DNA of 64,000 nt from an uncultured Bacteroidota bacterium (lineage in GTDB: Bacteria > Bacteroidota > Bacteroidia > Flavobacteriales > Flavobacteriaceae), in assembly GCA_902629505.1 (NCBI GenBank), contig CACORF010000002.1:1-64000 (forward strand), read 5' to 3'. Made by a program: the position numbers and the translations under genes. A model generated the notes under the pieces. The model was not told the DNA's origin and searched no databases. It saw nothing but the letters and a program-made list of their open reading frames with translations. Below are positions 12,772 to 22,466 of the stretch, piece after piece (within the stretch, counting starts at the first letter, position 1; the number at the start of each line of letters is the position of its first letter).

Positions 12772-14435
12772 TAGAAAATAGTTGCTCTATATACCCCTTT
12801 ATTTCCAACACCATCTTGAAAATTAATAAGTAAAATATTTTCACCTTCATTTATAATGTTGTCTGAAATCTTGTGAAAAATTAAATTTGATTTAGGCTCA
12901 TACTCAAAAAGCGCCCATTTTCCATTTAGATATGCGTTATAGCTTTTAATTCCTGACATTTCATCCTTTAGTCTTAACCTTATTGTTGATCTGTTAGAAA
13001 TATTTGAATTCTGCTTAAAATTAATTGGTTTTATCTCGGGCTTAATGGTATCTCTAGATATTATATATTTTCCTAAAGATGAAGTATTAGCATAGATGTA
13101 TGAATCATCTTTTCTGGAGTTTAAGTATGTGATCTTTTTATCCTTAATTTTTCCAATAAATGACTGTCTCAACTCTAATGTGTCAGATATTAATTGAGGC
13201 AGCTTGATAATCATAGGATTTCTGAATGGATCTTTATCCTCTCCGAGGTCAAGTGTATCACCTTCATAGGATATATTTAATAAAAGGTCATTATAAAATG
13301 TATTCTTCTTGATATTTATGACTGAAGAATTTTTATTTATTTCATAATCCTGATTAGTCAATATTTCTATTCCATCATAAGATTTGATATCATCCTTACT
13401 CTCAGTACCTTTAATTCTAAAGTTTAAATAAGATGAGTTTTTATTCCAATCGGAAACCCTTATAGATATATAACTATCTTGATGTTCCATTGGATCTAAT
13501 AAACCATTGAAATCATTATTCTCTAGAAAAGATAAATCTGCATTTTGAGGAGTATAAACCTTTAAGACTCTCTTTTTATTTTTTACACCAGACATGTAAT
13601 CATACATGATTTTTCTGTAATGATTTTGACTAAATTTTATTCTATCCATTTTAAATGAATAAACTAAGACTGAATCAATCAATAAATCTACTTTGTATAC
13701 ACCATTTCGGTTAAATAAACCTTTGTATTGTATATCATAAGTATCAATTCCAAATCCAGTCTTCATATTATATTCAATATCATCTGCAGTGTAGGTAGAG
13801 TCATTTATTTTTTTTATTTCCTTCCTTAAAGGCAAGCTACTTACTAGGGTGTTTTCCTCATCAATTAGGTATAAACCCCTGATGATAGGTCTCTCATTAT
13901 CAATATATTTATAATTAAACATTAGAGGATTAAGTGCATCTTGAGTATTAGTGTCTCTTATTTCAAAATGAAGGTGTGGTCCAAATGTTCCACCGGTATT
14001 ACCTGAATAGCCTATTAATTCGCCTTTTTCAATCTTTATTTCTCCTTTTTTTGGAAATTTTTTAATTGTACTTTTTCTTAATCTGTACTGCTCACCTTTT
14101 ACAAATTTGTCTAACTCAGTGCTAAAATCTTTTAAGTGTGCATAAACTGAAGTATATCCATTAGGATGGTCAATATATATTACTTTTCCATATCCATAGT
14201 TATTAACCTCAATTCTTGAAACATATCCTTCTTCGATACTAAAAATATTTTGACCTTGCACACCTCTACTCTTAAAGTCAATACCGGTATGAAATTTAGA
14301 TCTATATTCTCCAAATGTACCAGATAGATCAAAAGGCGCATCAATTGGAGTAAGGAAGTCTAACTCCTGACTTAAGGTCTGGTTATAGCTTAAAATAAAA
14401 AATGATGTAAATAAAATTCTAAGAAATAATTTCAT
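12768..14435 (-). CDS. M23 family metallopeptidase, exported
   Basis: Large (555 aa) peptidoglycan endopeptidase of the LytM type. It has a signal peptide, then an M23 domain at about residues 25-175. Zinc ligands and catalytic residues are in FHTGIDFKS (His/Asp) and FGPHLHFEIRD (HxH), with YTSVYAHL between. The remaining 370 residues are beta-rich repeats without recognised catalytic motifs, perhaps Ig-like domains, which is the usual Bacteroidota architecture. Likely role: trimming cell-wall cross-links in the periplasm. A -7 element at 14443-14450 sits 8 nt from the ATG. Confidence 0.9.
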   Translation of the reverse strand: MKLFLRILFTSFFILSYNQTLSQELDFLTPIDAPFDLSGTFGEYRSKFHTGIDFKSRGVQGQNIFSIEEGYVSRIEVNNYGYGKVIYIDHPNGYTSVYAHLKDFSTELDKFVKGEQYRLRKSTIKKFPKKGEIKIEKGELIGYSGNTGGTFGPHLHFEIRDTNTQDALNPLMFNYKYIDNERPIIRGLYLIDEENTLVSSLPLRKEIKKINDSTYTADDIEYNMKTGFGIDTYDIQYKGLFNRNGVYKVDLLIDSVLVYSFKMDRIKFSQNHYRKIMYDYMSGVKNKKRVLKVYTPQNADLSFLENNDFNGLLDPMEHQDSYISIRVSDWNKNSSYLNFRIKGTESKDDIKSYDGIEILTNQDYEINKNSSVINIKKNTFYNDLLLNISYEGDTLDLGEDKDPFRNPMIIKLPQLISDTLELRQSFIGKIKDKKITYLNSRKDDSYIYANTSSLGKYIISRDTIKPEIKPINFKQNSNISNRSTIRLRLKDEMSGIKSYNAYLNGKWALFEYEPKSNLIFHKISDNIINEGENILLINFQDGVGNKGVYRATIFY

Positions 14436-14442
14436 CTGATTT

Positions 14443-14450
14443 CAAATTTA
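14443..14450 (-). promoter_or_regulatory. -7 element TAAATTTG for the M23 peptidase gene
   Basis: Exact TAnnTTTG on the minus strand, 8 nt before the ATG at 14435, predicting a leader of 0-2 nt. Confidence 0.5.
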
Positions 14451-14492
14451 ACTTAAGATTTTTATAAATTGAAATTATTAAATTAAATACAA

Positions 14493-14771
14493 TTGGATTA
14501 TTTAAAAACTCTTCAAGAAAAAATAAGTCTTCTTCTCAAAAAGCTAGATGAAACTAAAGTTTTGAACGAGTCACTAGAATCGAAAAATGAATATTTATTA
14601 AAAGTCAATAAAGATCTTGAAACTAAAATTAAGATTATACAGGCAAAAGAGAAACAACTTAAAATTGTATCAGCTATAAATGAGGATGACAGTGATAAGC
14701 AATATTTTAAAAATAAAATTGATTATTTAATTAAGGAAATAGATTACTGTATTGACAGAATATCTATATAA
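14493..14771 (+). CDS. small coiled-coil protein upstream of zapA (ZapB-like in form)
   Basis: 92 aa, almost entirely a heptad-type coiled coil rich in Lys, Glu and Leu (LQEKISLLLKKLDETKVLNE and on), with no membrane segment. The first usable start is TTG at 14493; there is no ATG. It precedes zapA with a 4-nt gap to the chosen zapA start. Position and shape suggest a division-associated partner of ZapA, as E. coli ZapB is, but sequence homology to ZapB is not demonstrated. Confidence 0.75.
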   Translation: MDYLKTLQEKISLLLKKLDETKVLNESLESKNEYLLKVNKDLETKIKIIQAKEKQLKIVSAINEDDSDKQYFKNKIDYLIKEIDYCIDRISI

Positions 14772-14775
14772 AAAT

Positions 14776-15072
14776 ATGGAGGAAAATATTAAAATTAAAT
14801 TGAATATTGGAGATAGGATTTATCCGCTCACAATCCAAAGATCTCAAGAGTTTTATTTTAGAGAAGCAGCAAAGATTATTGAAAAAACAATCAAAAATTT
14901 AGAGGAAAATTATTCAGTTAGGGACAAACAAGATCTTTTGGCTATGTGTTGTATTCAATTTGCAGCAAAAAATTTACAGAATAAATCAAAATCAAATAAT
15001 TCTGAGATTGAAGTTGAAAAAATTATCTTAAAAATTATTGATGATATTGATAAATCCATTTTAACTTCTTAA
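14776..15072 (+). CDS. zapA: cell division protein ZapA
   Basis: 98 aa. ZapA stabilises the FtsZ ring. The family pattern is clear: IKIKLNIGDRIYPLTI at the N-terminus, FREAAKIIEKTI in the first helix, YSVRDKQDLLAMCCIQFAAK in the core, then a C-terminal coiled-coil tail. The start at 14776 matches the family N-terminus; an ATG at 14752 would add eight residues inside the previous gene. The 6S RNA follows 9 nt after the stop. Confidence 0.9.
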   Translation: MEENIKIKLNIGDRIYPLTIQRSQEFYFREAAKIIEKTIKNLEENYSVRDKQDLLAMCCIQFAAKNLQNKSKSNNSEIEVEKIILKIIDDIDKSILTS

Positions 15073-15081
15073 ATTTACTTC

Positions 15082-15237
15082 AACCTGTATTAGTGATTCT
15101 TGGTAAACTCAACGAGTATTAATTAAGAAAGGTGAGTTTAAATGCTAAAGCAAGCTATCTTGAATAGATCCTTGAATGTTTAATTAGCCTTAATCCTGTT
15201 TTTAGGAGTTTACGCAATACTCACTCTAATACAGGTT
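15082..15237 (+). ncRNA. ssrS: 6S RNA (SsrS, Flavobacteria type)
   Basis: About 156 nt between zapA and a convergent gene. The terminal helix is a perfect 12 bp: AACCTGTATTAG (15082-15093) with CTAATACAGGTT (15226-15237). A second helix, GAGTATT (15114-15120) with AATACTC (15216-15222), and unpaired internal segments give the long-hairpin-with-bubble shape that mimics an open promoter and sequesters RNA polymerase. A -7-like TAAATTTA at 15070-15077 fits a 5' end near 15082. Location after zapA is typical in this phylum. The call rests on structure and context, not on a covariance search. Confidence 0.8.
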
Positions 15238-15247
15238 TGTTATTAAA

Positions 15248-15964
15248 TTAGGTTAGGAGATTACCATCTTCATCCCAAACAGCAGTTTCATTTCTTTTAG
15301 ATTGGTCAACACACTTTGCAATCCATTCTTCATCATATGATACATTATGATCCTCAAGGACATCTTCAGGAACTCCATCCCATACATTAGGTATGTTACC
15401 CTTGTATCCTAAATCACGCATTCCAACCTCTGATGTAAACCACCCGGTCACAACCATATATCTATATGTAGCAAAGAAACTTGCAGCTTCCTTTAGGTCT
15501 TCTTTAATGCCATCGTTGTATGAAATAATATCAAATACTGACTTAATTTGATCATCTGAACACTCAATTAATCTAGTATTAAATTTATTTTTAAATAAGT
15601 TATCTAAAACTATTAATCCTTTTCTCAACACATTTTCTCCGTAGTTATTGTGTGCAGGAGTGCTCCAATCTTTAGCTATAAACTCGATCATTTCAACAAC
15701 ACCAGCGTCATTAATGTTTCCAAATTCATTTGGTGGAATAATTATATTAGCTATTTTTTCAATTGTTTTTAACTCTGAAGAGTTGAAAAATTGAGCATTT
15801 AGAAACTTATTATCTCTTTCTTTCTCAAAAGGAGTTCTACCATACCTATACTCCCATATTTTTTCTGAAACATTTTCATTTAATGGAGAAATGCAACCCT
15901 CTAATGTTAATGAGGCACCTATACTACTCAAAATAATTGTTTTAATACTATCCCTCCTTTTCAT
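15248..15964 (-). CDS. gluconate 2-dehydrogenase subunit 3-like protein
   Basis: 238 aa exported small subunit partnered with the GMC dehydrogenase encoded just upstream. The N-terminus MKRRDSIKTI plus a hydrophobic stretch resembles a Tat-like signal with a possible lipobox LEGC. The family core is visible in TIEKIANIIIPPNEFGNINDAGVVEMIEF. It overlaps the GMC gene by 4 bp, so the two subunits are co-translated. The small subunit is thought to help assembly or export of the folded flavoprotein. The substrate is unknown. Confidence 0.85.
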   Translation of the reverse strand: MKRRDSIKTIILSSIGASLTLEGCISPLNENVSEKIWEYRYGRTPFEKERDNKFLNAQFFNSSELKTIEKIANIIIPPNEFGNINDAGVVEMIEFIAKDWSTPAHNNYGENVLRKGLIVLDNLFKNKFNTRLIECSDDQIKSVFDIISYNDGIKEDLKEAASFFATYRYMVVTGWFTSEVGMRDLGYKGNIPNVWDGVPEDVLEDHNVSYDEEWIAKCVDQSKRNETAVWDEDGNLLT

Positions 15965-17685
15965 TTTATATTCTGTTTTTTTAGTTCTGAAATTATGTGT
16001 TCAGATGTTCTCCATGCTAAAGCCATTATAGTCCATGTTGGATTTTTATCTCCTTTGAATACAAATGGACCAGCATCGACAACATAAACATTATCAACGT
16101 CATGAAGACGTTCATATTTATTAACTACAGATGTATTTGGATTATCCCCCATTCTTGTGGTTCCAACCTCATGAATAATTGATCCTGGAGTAGAAATCCC
16201 ATAATTCTGGTCTTTGCCTGGTTTATCTCCTATCATTATACCATTCATATTGTGAGCTAGTTCTTCGTAGATATCCTGAGCGTGTCTTGCCTGATTATAT
16301 TCTGTGTCAGCCCAATTATAATTAAATTTTAATACAGGGATTCCATACTTATCCTTTTTATTTTCATCTATTTCACAATAATTGTTGATATCTGGAATAG
16401 CTCCACCTCTTGATTCGAGAGCAATTGTTGAACCCCAATACTTTTTAACATCATTTCTTATCTGTTCTCCATAACCACCAACTCTTAATCCAAAAAACTT
16501 ATTAAAATCATTAGGTATGTAACCACCTATTCCAAACTGAGGCATTCCTAAATTTCTGTATGATGTTTCTATATGATATCCAATTGGAAAATCTAGTTTT
16601 TTATCATGGAGCCACCATGGAGTGTATACATGAGCACCACCAACCCCATCCTCATTATAAGTTTTCCTGTTCATCAGTTCAGGGACAAATATCTGTTTTG
16701 ATGTTCCCACAGTATCTTGTAAATATTTTCCAATTAAACCACTGCTATTTCCAAGTCCATTTGGGTGCACATTACTTTTAGAGTTTAGTAAGATTCTTGC
16801 ACTACTACAGGATGATGCACCTAAAACTACCACTTTAGATTTTATGGAGTATTCTCTCCCATTCTTTTTACTAATAAAAGAAACACCAGTTGCTATACCG
16901 TTATTATCAGTTTCCACTTTTCTTACCATTGAATCAGTGTAAAGATCTACAAGTCCTCCCTTTAATGAGGGAATTACTAAACTTGAGCTTGAGGAGAAAC
17001 AAGCATATACAGAACATGATCTCTCACATTGTCCACAAAACATACATATTCCTCTTTGGTTGTTTATTCTTTTTGTAAGAACGGATAATCTAGAAGGGAT
17101 TACATTTATACCAGATTTTTTAGCACCCTTTATATAATACAACTCATGTAATCTGGGTTTTGGTGGTGGCAGAAAAAATCCATCAGGATCATTTGGAAGG
17201 TTTTCTTTGGTCCCAAAAACACCTATTAGTTTATCAATTTTGTCATAATATGGTTTAATATCTTCATAAGTTATTGGCCAATTCTCATCTAAATCATAAA
17301 AATCTTTGCATTTAAAATCTTTTGGTCCAAGTCTAGAGGCAATTCTACCCCAATGATTTGTTCTACCTCCCAACATCCTCGATCTCCACCACATAAAGTC
17401 AGTATCTTTTTCAGAAGAATAAGGCTCACCATCAACTTTCCAATCACCATAAGACATATGAAAATCGCCAAATCTTCTTGTTACAGATGAACCCCTTCTT
17501 GGAGATGCCCAGGTTGGTTTAAATTGAGTTTGTTGTTCAGGGTCTGCTGGGTCAAAATAAGGTCCAGCTTCTATAAGAGCAACCTTAAGTCCTGCATCAG
17601 TTAATATTTTAGTAGTTATCCCACCAGCTGCACCAGAACCAACAATAATTACATCATACTTTTCTTTAGTCTTTTTGATTTCCAT
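15961..17685 (-). CDS. GMC family FAD-dependent oxidoreductase (dehydrogenase large subunit)
   Basis: About 574 aa flavoprotein of the glucose-methanol-choline family. The FAD Rossmann motif VIIVGSGAAGGITTKILTDA is close to the N-terminus, and a GGRTNHWGRIA segment follows. The C-terminal GMC domain has HEVGTTRMGDNPNTSVV and DAGPFVFKGDKNPTWTIMAL. A cysteine-rich loop CMFCGQCERSCSVYAC occurs near residues 220-235. The frame starts at an ATG at 17697, but MEIKKTKEKYD at 17685 is the better start. It forms an operon with the subunit-3 gene. Probable role: oxidation of a sugar or alcohol in the periplasm, passing electrons to the membrane chain. Confidence 0.9.
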   Translation of the reverse strand: MEIKKTKEKYDVIIVGSGAAGGITTKILTDAGLKVALIEAGPYFDPADPEQQTQFKPTWASPRRGSSVTRRFGDFHMSYGDWKVDGEPYSSEKDTDFMWWRSRMLGGRTNHWGRIASRLGPKDFKCKDFYDLDENWPITYEDIKPYYDKIDKLIGVFGTKENLPNDPDGFFLPPPKPRLHELYYIKGAKKSGINVIPSRLSVLTKRINNQRGICMFCGQCERSCSVYACFSSSSSLVIPSLKGGLVDLYTDSMVRKVETDNNGIATGVSFISKKNGREYSIKSKVVVLGASSCSSARILLNSKSNVHPNGLGNSSGLIGKYLQDTVGTSKQIFVPELMNRKTYNEDGVGGAHVYTPWWLHDKKLDFPIGYHIETSYRNLGMPQFGIGGYIPNDFNKFFGLRVGGYGEQIRNDVKKYWGSTIALESRGGAIPDINNYCEIDENKKDKYGIPVLKFNYNWADTEYNQARHAQDIYEELAHNMNGIMIGDKPGKDQNYGISTPGSIIHEVGTTRMGDNPNTSVVNKYERLHDVDNVYVVDAGPFVFKGDKNPTWTIMALAWRTSEHIISELKKQNIK

Positions 17686-17697
17686 AAACCAAACCAA

Positions 17698-17813
17698 TTT
17701 ATTAAAAACAATTATATTTAAATAGAGTTAGCAATAAACTTTTCTTATGTTAAATATCTATATAATTATTTACTAATAAAAATTAAATACACTGCATTCA
17801 TACTGCTTAAATT
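17698..17813. other. divergent intergenic region, no feature recognised
   Basis: 116 bp of AT-rich sequence between the GMC operon and cutC. It must hold both promoters, but I see no clean TAnnTTTG. TAAATTAT lies directly before the cutC ATG and TAAATTGG before the GMC start, both imperfect. Confidence 0.4.
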
Positions 17814-18482
17814 ATGATAATAGAAATATGTGCAACAAGCTTAAATTCAATATTGAATGCTCAGGATGCTGGAGCTAATAGATTAGAGTTATGCGAAAAT
17901 TACCTTGTAGGAGGAATTACTCCAAATATTGAATTTTTTGAAAAATCTTTAGAAGTATCAAAAATTCCAATTAATATTTTAATTAGGCCTAGAGGTGGAG
18001 ATTTCATTTTCAGCAATTTAGAAATTGATAGAATGTTTGAGTCAATTAAAAAATATAAAAACTATAATATTAGTGGTTTTGTTGTTGGGTTTCTAGATAA
18101 TAAAAATCAATTAAACAACACTTTGTTGAGTGAATTTAGAAGTGCAACTAATGGTTATGAATTAACTTTTCACAGAGCTTTTGACTATTTAGTAGAACAA
18201 GAAAAATCTTTAGAGCAATTAATTGAGAATAAATTTGATAGAATACTTTGCTCCGGAAGTAAAATAGACTCAGAAAAAGGTCTAATACATCTTAATTACT
18301 TAAATTCTTTAGCTCTAGATAAAATAACAATTATGCCAGGTGGGGGTATTAATACTAATAATTTTAAATTATTTAAAAATGCAGGTTTCAATGAAATCCA
18401 TCTTTCAGCTATTGATAAGAGAATATCACTAGATTCTAATTATGACATTATTAAGGAAATTATAGAGATGAGTAAACAATAA
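17814..18482 (+). CDS. cutC: copper homeostasis protein CutC
   Basis: 222 aa TIM-barrel protein with the CutC signature: [20 protein letters not shown] at the N-terminus, [48 protein letters not shown] and [12 protein letters not shown]. The family is linked to copper handling but its biochemical role is unsettled. It starts 23 bp upstream of the aconitase gene and may be part of that transcript, although a separate -7 element precedes acn. Confidence 0.92.
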   Translation: MIIEICATSLNSILNAQDAGANRLELCENYLVGGITPNIEFFEKSLEVSKIPINILIRPRGGDFIFSNLEIDRMFESIKKYKNYNISGFVVGFLDNKNQLNNTLLSEFRSATNGYELTFHRAFDYLVEQEKSLEQLIENKFDRILCSGSKIDSEKGLIHLNYLNSLALDKITIMPGGGINTNNFKLFKNAGFNEIHLSAIDKRISLDSNYDIIKEIIEMSKQ

Positions 18483-18487
18483 TATAT

Positions 18488-18495
18488 TATTTTTG
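18488..18495 (+). promoter_or_regulatory. -7 element TATTTTTG for the aconitase gene
   Basis: Exact TAnnTTTG in the 23-bp gap after cutC, ending 11 nt before the aconitase ATG. It predicts a leader of only about 5 nt. Confidence 0.45.
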
Positions 18496-18505
18496 TAAAA
18501 AATTT

Positions 18506-20770
18506 ATGGCTTTTGATATTGATGTTATAAGGAATGTTTACGCTAAAATGTCCTCAAAAATTAAAAAAGCGAGGAAGCTTGTCGGTAGGCCTTTAACTTA
18601 TGCTGAAAAAATTTTATACTCTCATCTTTGGGATGAATCCATCAATACAATTTTTAAAAGAGGTGAAGATTACGTCGATTTTGGTCCAGATCGAGTAACC
18701 TGTCAAGATGCAACCGCTCAAATGGCACTTCTTCAATTTATGCAAGCAGGAAAAGATAAAGTTGCCGTACCTACTACAGTTCATTGTGATCATTTAATTT
18801 TGGCACAGTCTGGAGCTCAAAAAGACTTAAAGAATGCAAATAAAGTCAGCTCTGAAGTATTCAATTTTTTAGAGTCTGTCTCTAGGAAATACGGAATAGG
18901 CTTTTGGAAACCAGGAGCTGGCATTATCCATCAAGTCATTCTAGAGAATTATGCTTTTCCTGGAGGTATGATGATTGGTACAGATTCACATACTGTTAAT
19001 GCAGGGGGTCTTGGTATGGTTGCTATTGGTGTAGGTGGAGCTGATGCTGTTGATGTTATGGCTGGAATGCCCTGGGAATTAAAATTTCCAAAACTAATAG
19101 GGATTAAGCTAACAGGTACTTTAAATGGGTGGGCCTCAGCAAAAGATGTAATATTAAAAGTTGCTGGAATATTAACTGTAAAAGGTGGAACAGGTTATAT
19201 TTTAGAATATTTCGGAGATGGTGCAGAGTCACTTTCTTGTACAGGTAAAGGTACGATTTGTAACATGGGTGCTGAAGTTGGAGCTACTACTTCAATATTT
19301 GCCTACGATGAATCAATGGAAAGGTACCTTAAATCAACTGAAAGAGAGGATATTGTAATGGCAGCTCAAAACATTAAGGAAGATTTAAGGGCTGATCCAG
19401 AAGTTTATGATAATCCTGAAAAATATTTTGATGAGATTATTGAAATTGATTTAAATACACTTACACCTCATATTAATGGACCTTTTACTCCCGATCTGGC
19501 AACACCAGTAAATGAAATGAAATCTAAAGCAAAGTCTGAAGGTTGGCCAATTGATATAAAATGGGGCCTTATTGGGTCTTGTACAAATTCCTCTTATGAG
19601 GATCTCTCTAGAGCCGCATCTATAGCAAAACAGGCCTTAGATAAAAATATTAAAATTAAGTCTAAATTAGGAATTAATCCTGGTTCAGAACAAGTAAGAT
19701 ATACAGCAGAAAGAGATGGTATAATTGATCTTTTCGAGAAACTTGAATCCAAGATATTCACCAATGCTTGTGGACCGTGTATAGGTCAGTGGAATAGAGA
19801 AGGTGAGAACAATACAGAGAAGAATTCAATTATACATTCATTTAATAGAAATTTTGCAAAAAGAGCAGATGGTAATCCAAACACTCATGCCTTTGTCACT
19901 TCACCTGAAATGGTCATGGCAGTTGCTTTATCCGGAAATCTTGATTTTAACCCCATGACTGATAATCTAATATCTGAGGATGGAGAAAAAGTAGTTTTAG
20001 ATCCTCCAATTGGAGATGAATTACCTTTAAATGGTTTTGACTGTGAAGACAATGGCTATGTTGAACCACCACATGACGGTTCTAATATTGAGATTAAGAT
20101 AGATCCAGATTCAAAAAGACTCCAAAGACTAGAAGCTTTTAGTCCATGGGATGGTAAAAATATTAATAATGCCAAACTTTTAATTAAAGCACATGGTAAG
20201 TGTACAACTGATCATATATCAATGGCTGGTCCATGGTTAAGGTTTAGAGGGCATTTAGATAATATTTCTGATAACTGCTTAATAGGAGCGGTTAATAGTT
20301 TTAACATGAAGACTAATTCTGTTAAAAATCAAATTACAGGAGAATATGGTCCTGTTCCAGAAACTCAAAGATTTTATAAAAAAAATAAAATAGATACTGT
20401 GGTTATTGGAGATCATAACTACGGCGAGGGGTCTTCAAGAGAGCATGCGGCTATGGAACCAAGGCATCTGGGAATAAAAGCGGTAATTGTAAAGTCTTTT
20501 GCTAGGATTCATGAAACAAACTTAAAGAAACAAGGAATGTTAGCTTTGACTTTTAATGACGAAAATGATTATGATAAAATCCAGGAAGATGACACATTTA
20601 ACTTTATAGATTTAGAATCTTTTTCTCCAAATAAATCTATTTCACTCGAAATAATACATTCAAATAATTCCAAAGAAATTATTAAATTGCGCCACACTTT
20701 TAATGCACAACAAATAGAGTGGTACAAAAATGGATCTGCATTAAACTTGATTAAAGCAAACAATCTATGA
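18506..20770 (+). CDS. acn: aconitate hydratase (mitochondrial-type aconitase)
   Basis: TCA-cycle enzyme isomerising citrate and isocitrate, 754 aa, as usual for the mitochondrial-like type in this phylum. The [4Fe-4S] cysteines are in [11 protein letters not shown] and [11 protein letters not shown]. The active-site region [11 protein letters not shown], the swivel domain ([17 protein letters not shown]) and [20 protein letters not shown] are all intact. The alkB stop/start junction overlaps by 4 bp, so aconitase and the monooxygenase are co-translated. Confidence 0.96.
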   Translation: MAFDIDVIRNVYAKMSSKIKKARKLVGRPLTYAEKILYSHLWDESINTIFKRGEDYVDFGPDRVTCQDATAQMALLQFMQAGKDKVAVPTTVHCDHLILAQSGAQKDLKNANKVSSEVFNFLESVSRKYGIGFWKPGAGIIHQVILENYAFPGGMMIGTDSHTVNAGGLGMVAIGVGGADAVDVMAGMPWELKFPKLIGIKLTGTLNGWASAKDVILKVAGILTVKGGTGYILEYFGDGAESLSCTGKGTICNMGAEVGATTSIFAYDESMERYLKSTEREDIVMAAQNIKEDLRADPEVYDNPEKYFDEIIEIDLNTLTPHINGPFTPDLATPVNEMKSKAKSEGWPIDIKWGLIGSCTNSSYEDLSRAASIAKQALDKNIKIKSKLGINPGSEQVRYTAERDGIIDLFEKLESKIFTNACGPCIGQWNREGENNTEKNSIIHSFNRNFAKRADGNPNTHAFVTSPEMVMAVALSGNLDFNPMTDNLISEDGEKVVLDPPIGDELPLNGFDCEDNGYVEPPHDGSNIEIKIDPDSKRLQRLEAFSPWDGKNINNAKLLIKAHGKCTTDHISMAGPWLRFRGHLDNISDNCLIGAVNSFNMKTNSVKNQITGEYGPVPETQRFYKKNKIDTVVIGDHNYGEGSSREHAAMEPRHLGIKAVIVKSFARIHETNLKKQGMLALTFNDENDYDKIQEDDTFNFIDLESFSPNKSISLEIIHSNNSKEIIKLRHTFNAQQIEWYKNGSALNLIKANNL

Positions 20771-21813
20771 TAAAAGACCTTAAATATTTAATGTCATATT
20801 CAATTGCTCTTTTTGCATTTATTGGTATCTCATTAGGAGGTTTTTATAATTACCTAGCAGTTATTTTTACATTTGTTTTTATTCCAGTTCTTGAAATAAT
20901 TGTTAATAAAAGTGACGAAAAGTATACAGATGAAGAAAAGAAAAATAGAAATCTTGATCCTTTTTTTGATTTACTATTATATCTAAATATTCCAATTGTA
21001 TTTGGTATATTCTTTTTCTCACTTGAAAAACTTGCACTTACTTCTTCAGTATATGATATTATTGGAATAATTCTATCAGCAAGCATAGTAATGGCTACCA
21101 ATGGAATTAATGTTGGCCATGAACTGGGTCATCGAAAGTCAATAATAGCAAGAACATGTTCTAAACTTTTATATCTTCCTTGTCAGTACATGCATTTTTA
21201 TATTGAGCACAATTTTGGTCACCATATAAATGTCGCTACTCCAGAAGATCCTGCAACAGCAAGATACAAACAAACCGTATACAGTTTTTGGATAACATCT
21301 GTTATTAGGACTTACATAAGCGCATGGGAAATTCAAATTAAGCTTCTAAAAGTTTCTAAAAGAAGTTTCTTTTCCATTAAAAATGATATGGTTTTCTACA
21401 CACTTTTCCAATTAGCATTTTTAGTATTTATCTATTATAATTTTGGACTATATCTGACTGTACTATCTATAGTGATGTCTGTTATATCATTTTTATTTTT
21501 GGAAACCATTAATTACGTAGAGCATTATGGTCTTTTAAGAAAAAAGGAATCAAGTGGAAGATACGAGAGAGTAAAACCACATCACTCCTGGAATTCTAAC
21601 CACACAATCGGTAGAATTGTGTTATATGAACTAACTAGACATAGTGATCATCACTTCAAATCTTCTAAGAAATATCAAGTTTTAGAGTCATTAGAAGAAT
21701 GTCCTCATCTACCACATGGGTATCCAACCTCAATATTATTATCTCTTATCCCTCCTTTGTGGTTTAGTATTATGAACCCTTTAGTAAGAACTCATATGGG
21801 TTATTCTGACTAA
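20767..21813 (+). CDS. alkB: alkane 1-monooxygenase (AlkB-type diiron membrane hydroxylase)
   Basis: Integral membrane non-heme diiron enzyme that hydroxylates the terminal carbon of medium-chain alkanes, 348 aa. Several hydrophobic helices surround the histidine boxes: [27 protein letters not shown], and RHSDHHFK near the C-terminus, plus the AlkB-specific [10 protein letters not shown] and LPHGYPTS. These distinguish AlkB from fatty-acid desaturases and xylene monooxygenases. It overlaps the aconitase stop by 4 bp. No rubredoxin gene is nearby, so the electron donor would be encoded elsewhere. Substrate range cannot be read from sequence. Confidence 0.9.
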   Translation: MIKDLKYLMSYSIALFAFIGISLGGFYNYLAVIFTFVFIPVLEIIVNKSDEKYTDEEKKNRNLDPFFDLLLYLNIPIVFGIFFFSLEKLALTSSVYDIIGIILSASIVMATNGINVGHELGHRKSIIARTCSKLLYLPCQYMHFYIEHNFGHHINVATPEDPATARYKQTVYSFWITSVIRTYISAWEIQIKLLKVSKRSFFSIKNDMVFYTLFQLAFLVFIYYNFGLYLTVLSIVMSVISFLFLETINYVEHYGLLRKKESSGRYERVKPHHSWNSNHTIGRIVLYELTRHSDHHFKSSKKYQVLESLEECPHLPHGYPTSILLSLIPPLWFSIMNPLVRTHMGYSD

Positions 21814-22466
21814 TTGTGATCTTTGTTGCAATCATGCAACATGCTAGGATGATTAGGTACATTAGTTCCATCTGAATAATCTTCGTACCAACTACAATCA
21901 AGATATCTTAGTCCATCAAATTTTTTCTCAAAAAATCTATTCTTTGATTCTATGAAACCATTATAAGAGCTGGCAAAAGGAGAGGAAGCGTGCATTATAT
22001 CATCAGGGTTTAAACTATGTCCATATTTAAGGACATCATGTCCGAACTCATGATACATTAAACCAAGTTTTTGCCAAATATTTATATCATTCCAATATCT
22101 AAAAGCTATACCAACTCTAACTACTGAATCATTACATGAAGATGCTGCGTATGCTCCATAATCTAAAACTTCACCTGATGCAAATAATGCATCTGATTCG
22201 TATTCATAAAAAATATTTACATCCGTATTAAGCTTATCATAGTCTGGACTTGAACTCATTGAGCATTTAGCGTCTGCTACAAATATATCCCAGAAGGCAT
22301 ATAAATCATCTGAATCAAAATTAGGATCAACTACTTTGTCATAATCTATACAGCTGTAAAGCATTTCAACAGGGATCTCTTCATAAACAAGAGAGTTTTT
22401 GGCACATCCTAAAAAAATTAGAGAAATTGATACTGAAAATAAGATTTTTAAATTTATGAGGGACAT
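21810..22466 (-). CDS. putative zinc metalloprotease lipoprotein (downstream copy)
   Basis: 218 aa. A signal with lipobox FLGC points to membrane anchoring. The zinc-site motif MYHEFGHDVLKYGHS has His-Glu and two further His, followed after about eight residues by DDIMHASS, which resembles the Met-turn of metzincins. The third His is at position 12 of the motif rather than 11. It is clearly paralogous to the gene immediately upstream, sharing SCIDYDK or SCVSYDK, YAFWDIFVAD or MQYWYKFVDD, the HEFGHD site and SxDIM. It overlaps that gene by 13 bp. Its stop overlaps the alkB stop by 4 bp (CTAA). Function unknown. Confidence 0.8.
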   Translation of the reverse strand: MSLINLKILFSVSISLIFLGCAKNSLVYEEIPVEMLYSCIDYDKVVDPNFDSDDLYAFWDIFVADAKCSMSSSPDYDKLNTDVNIFYEYESDALFASGEVLDYGAYAASSCNDSVVRVGIAFRYWNDINIWQKLGLMYHEFGHDVLKYGHSLNPDDIMHASSPFASSYNGFIESKNRFFEKKFDGLRYLDCSWYEDYSDGTNVPNHPSMLHDCNKDHN

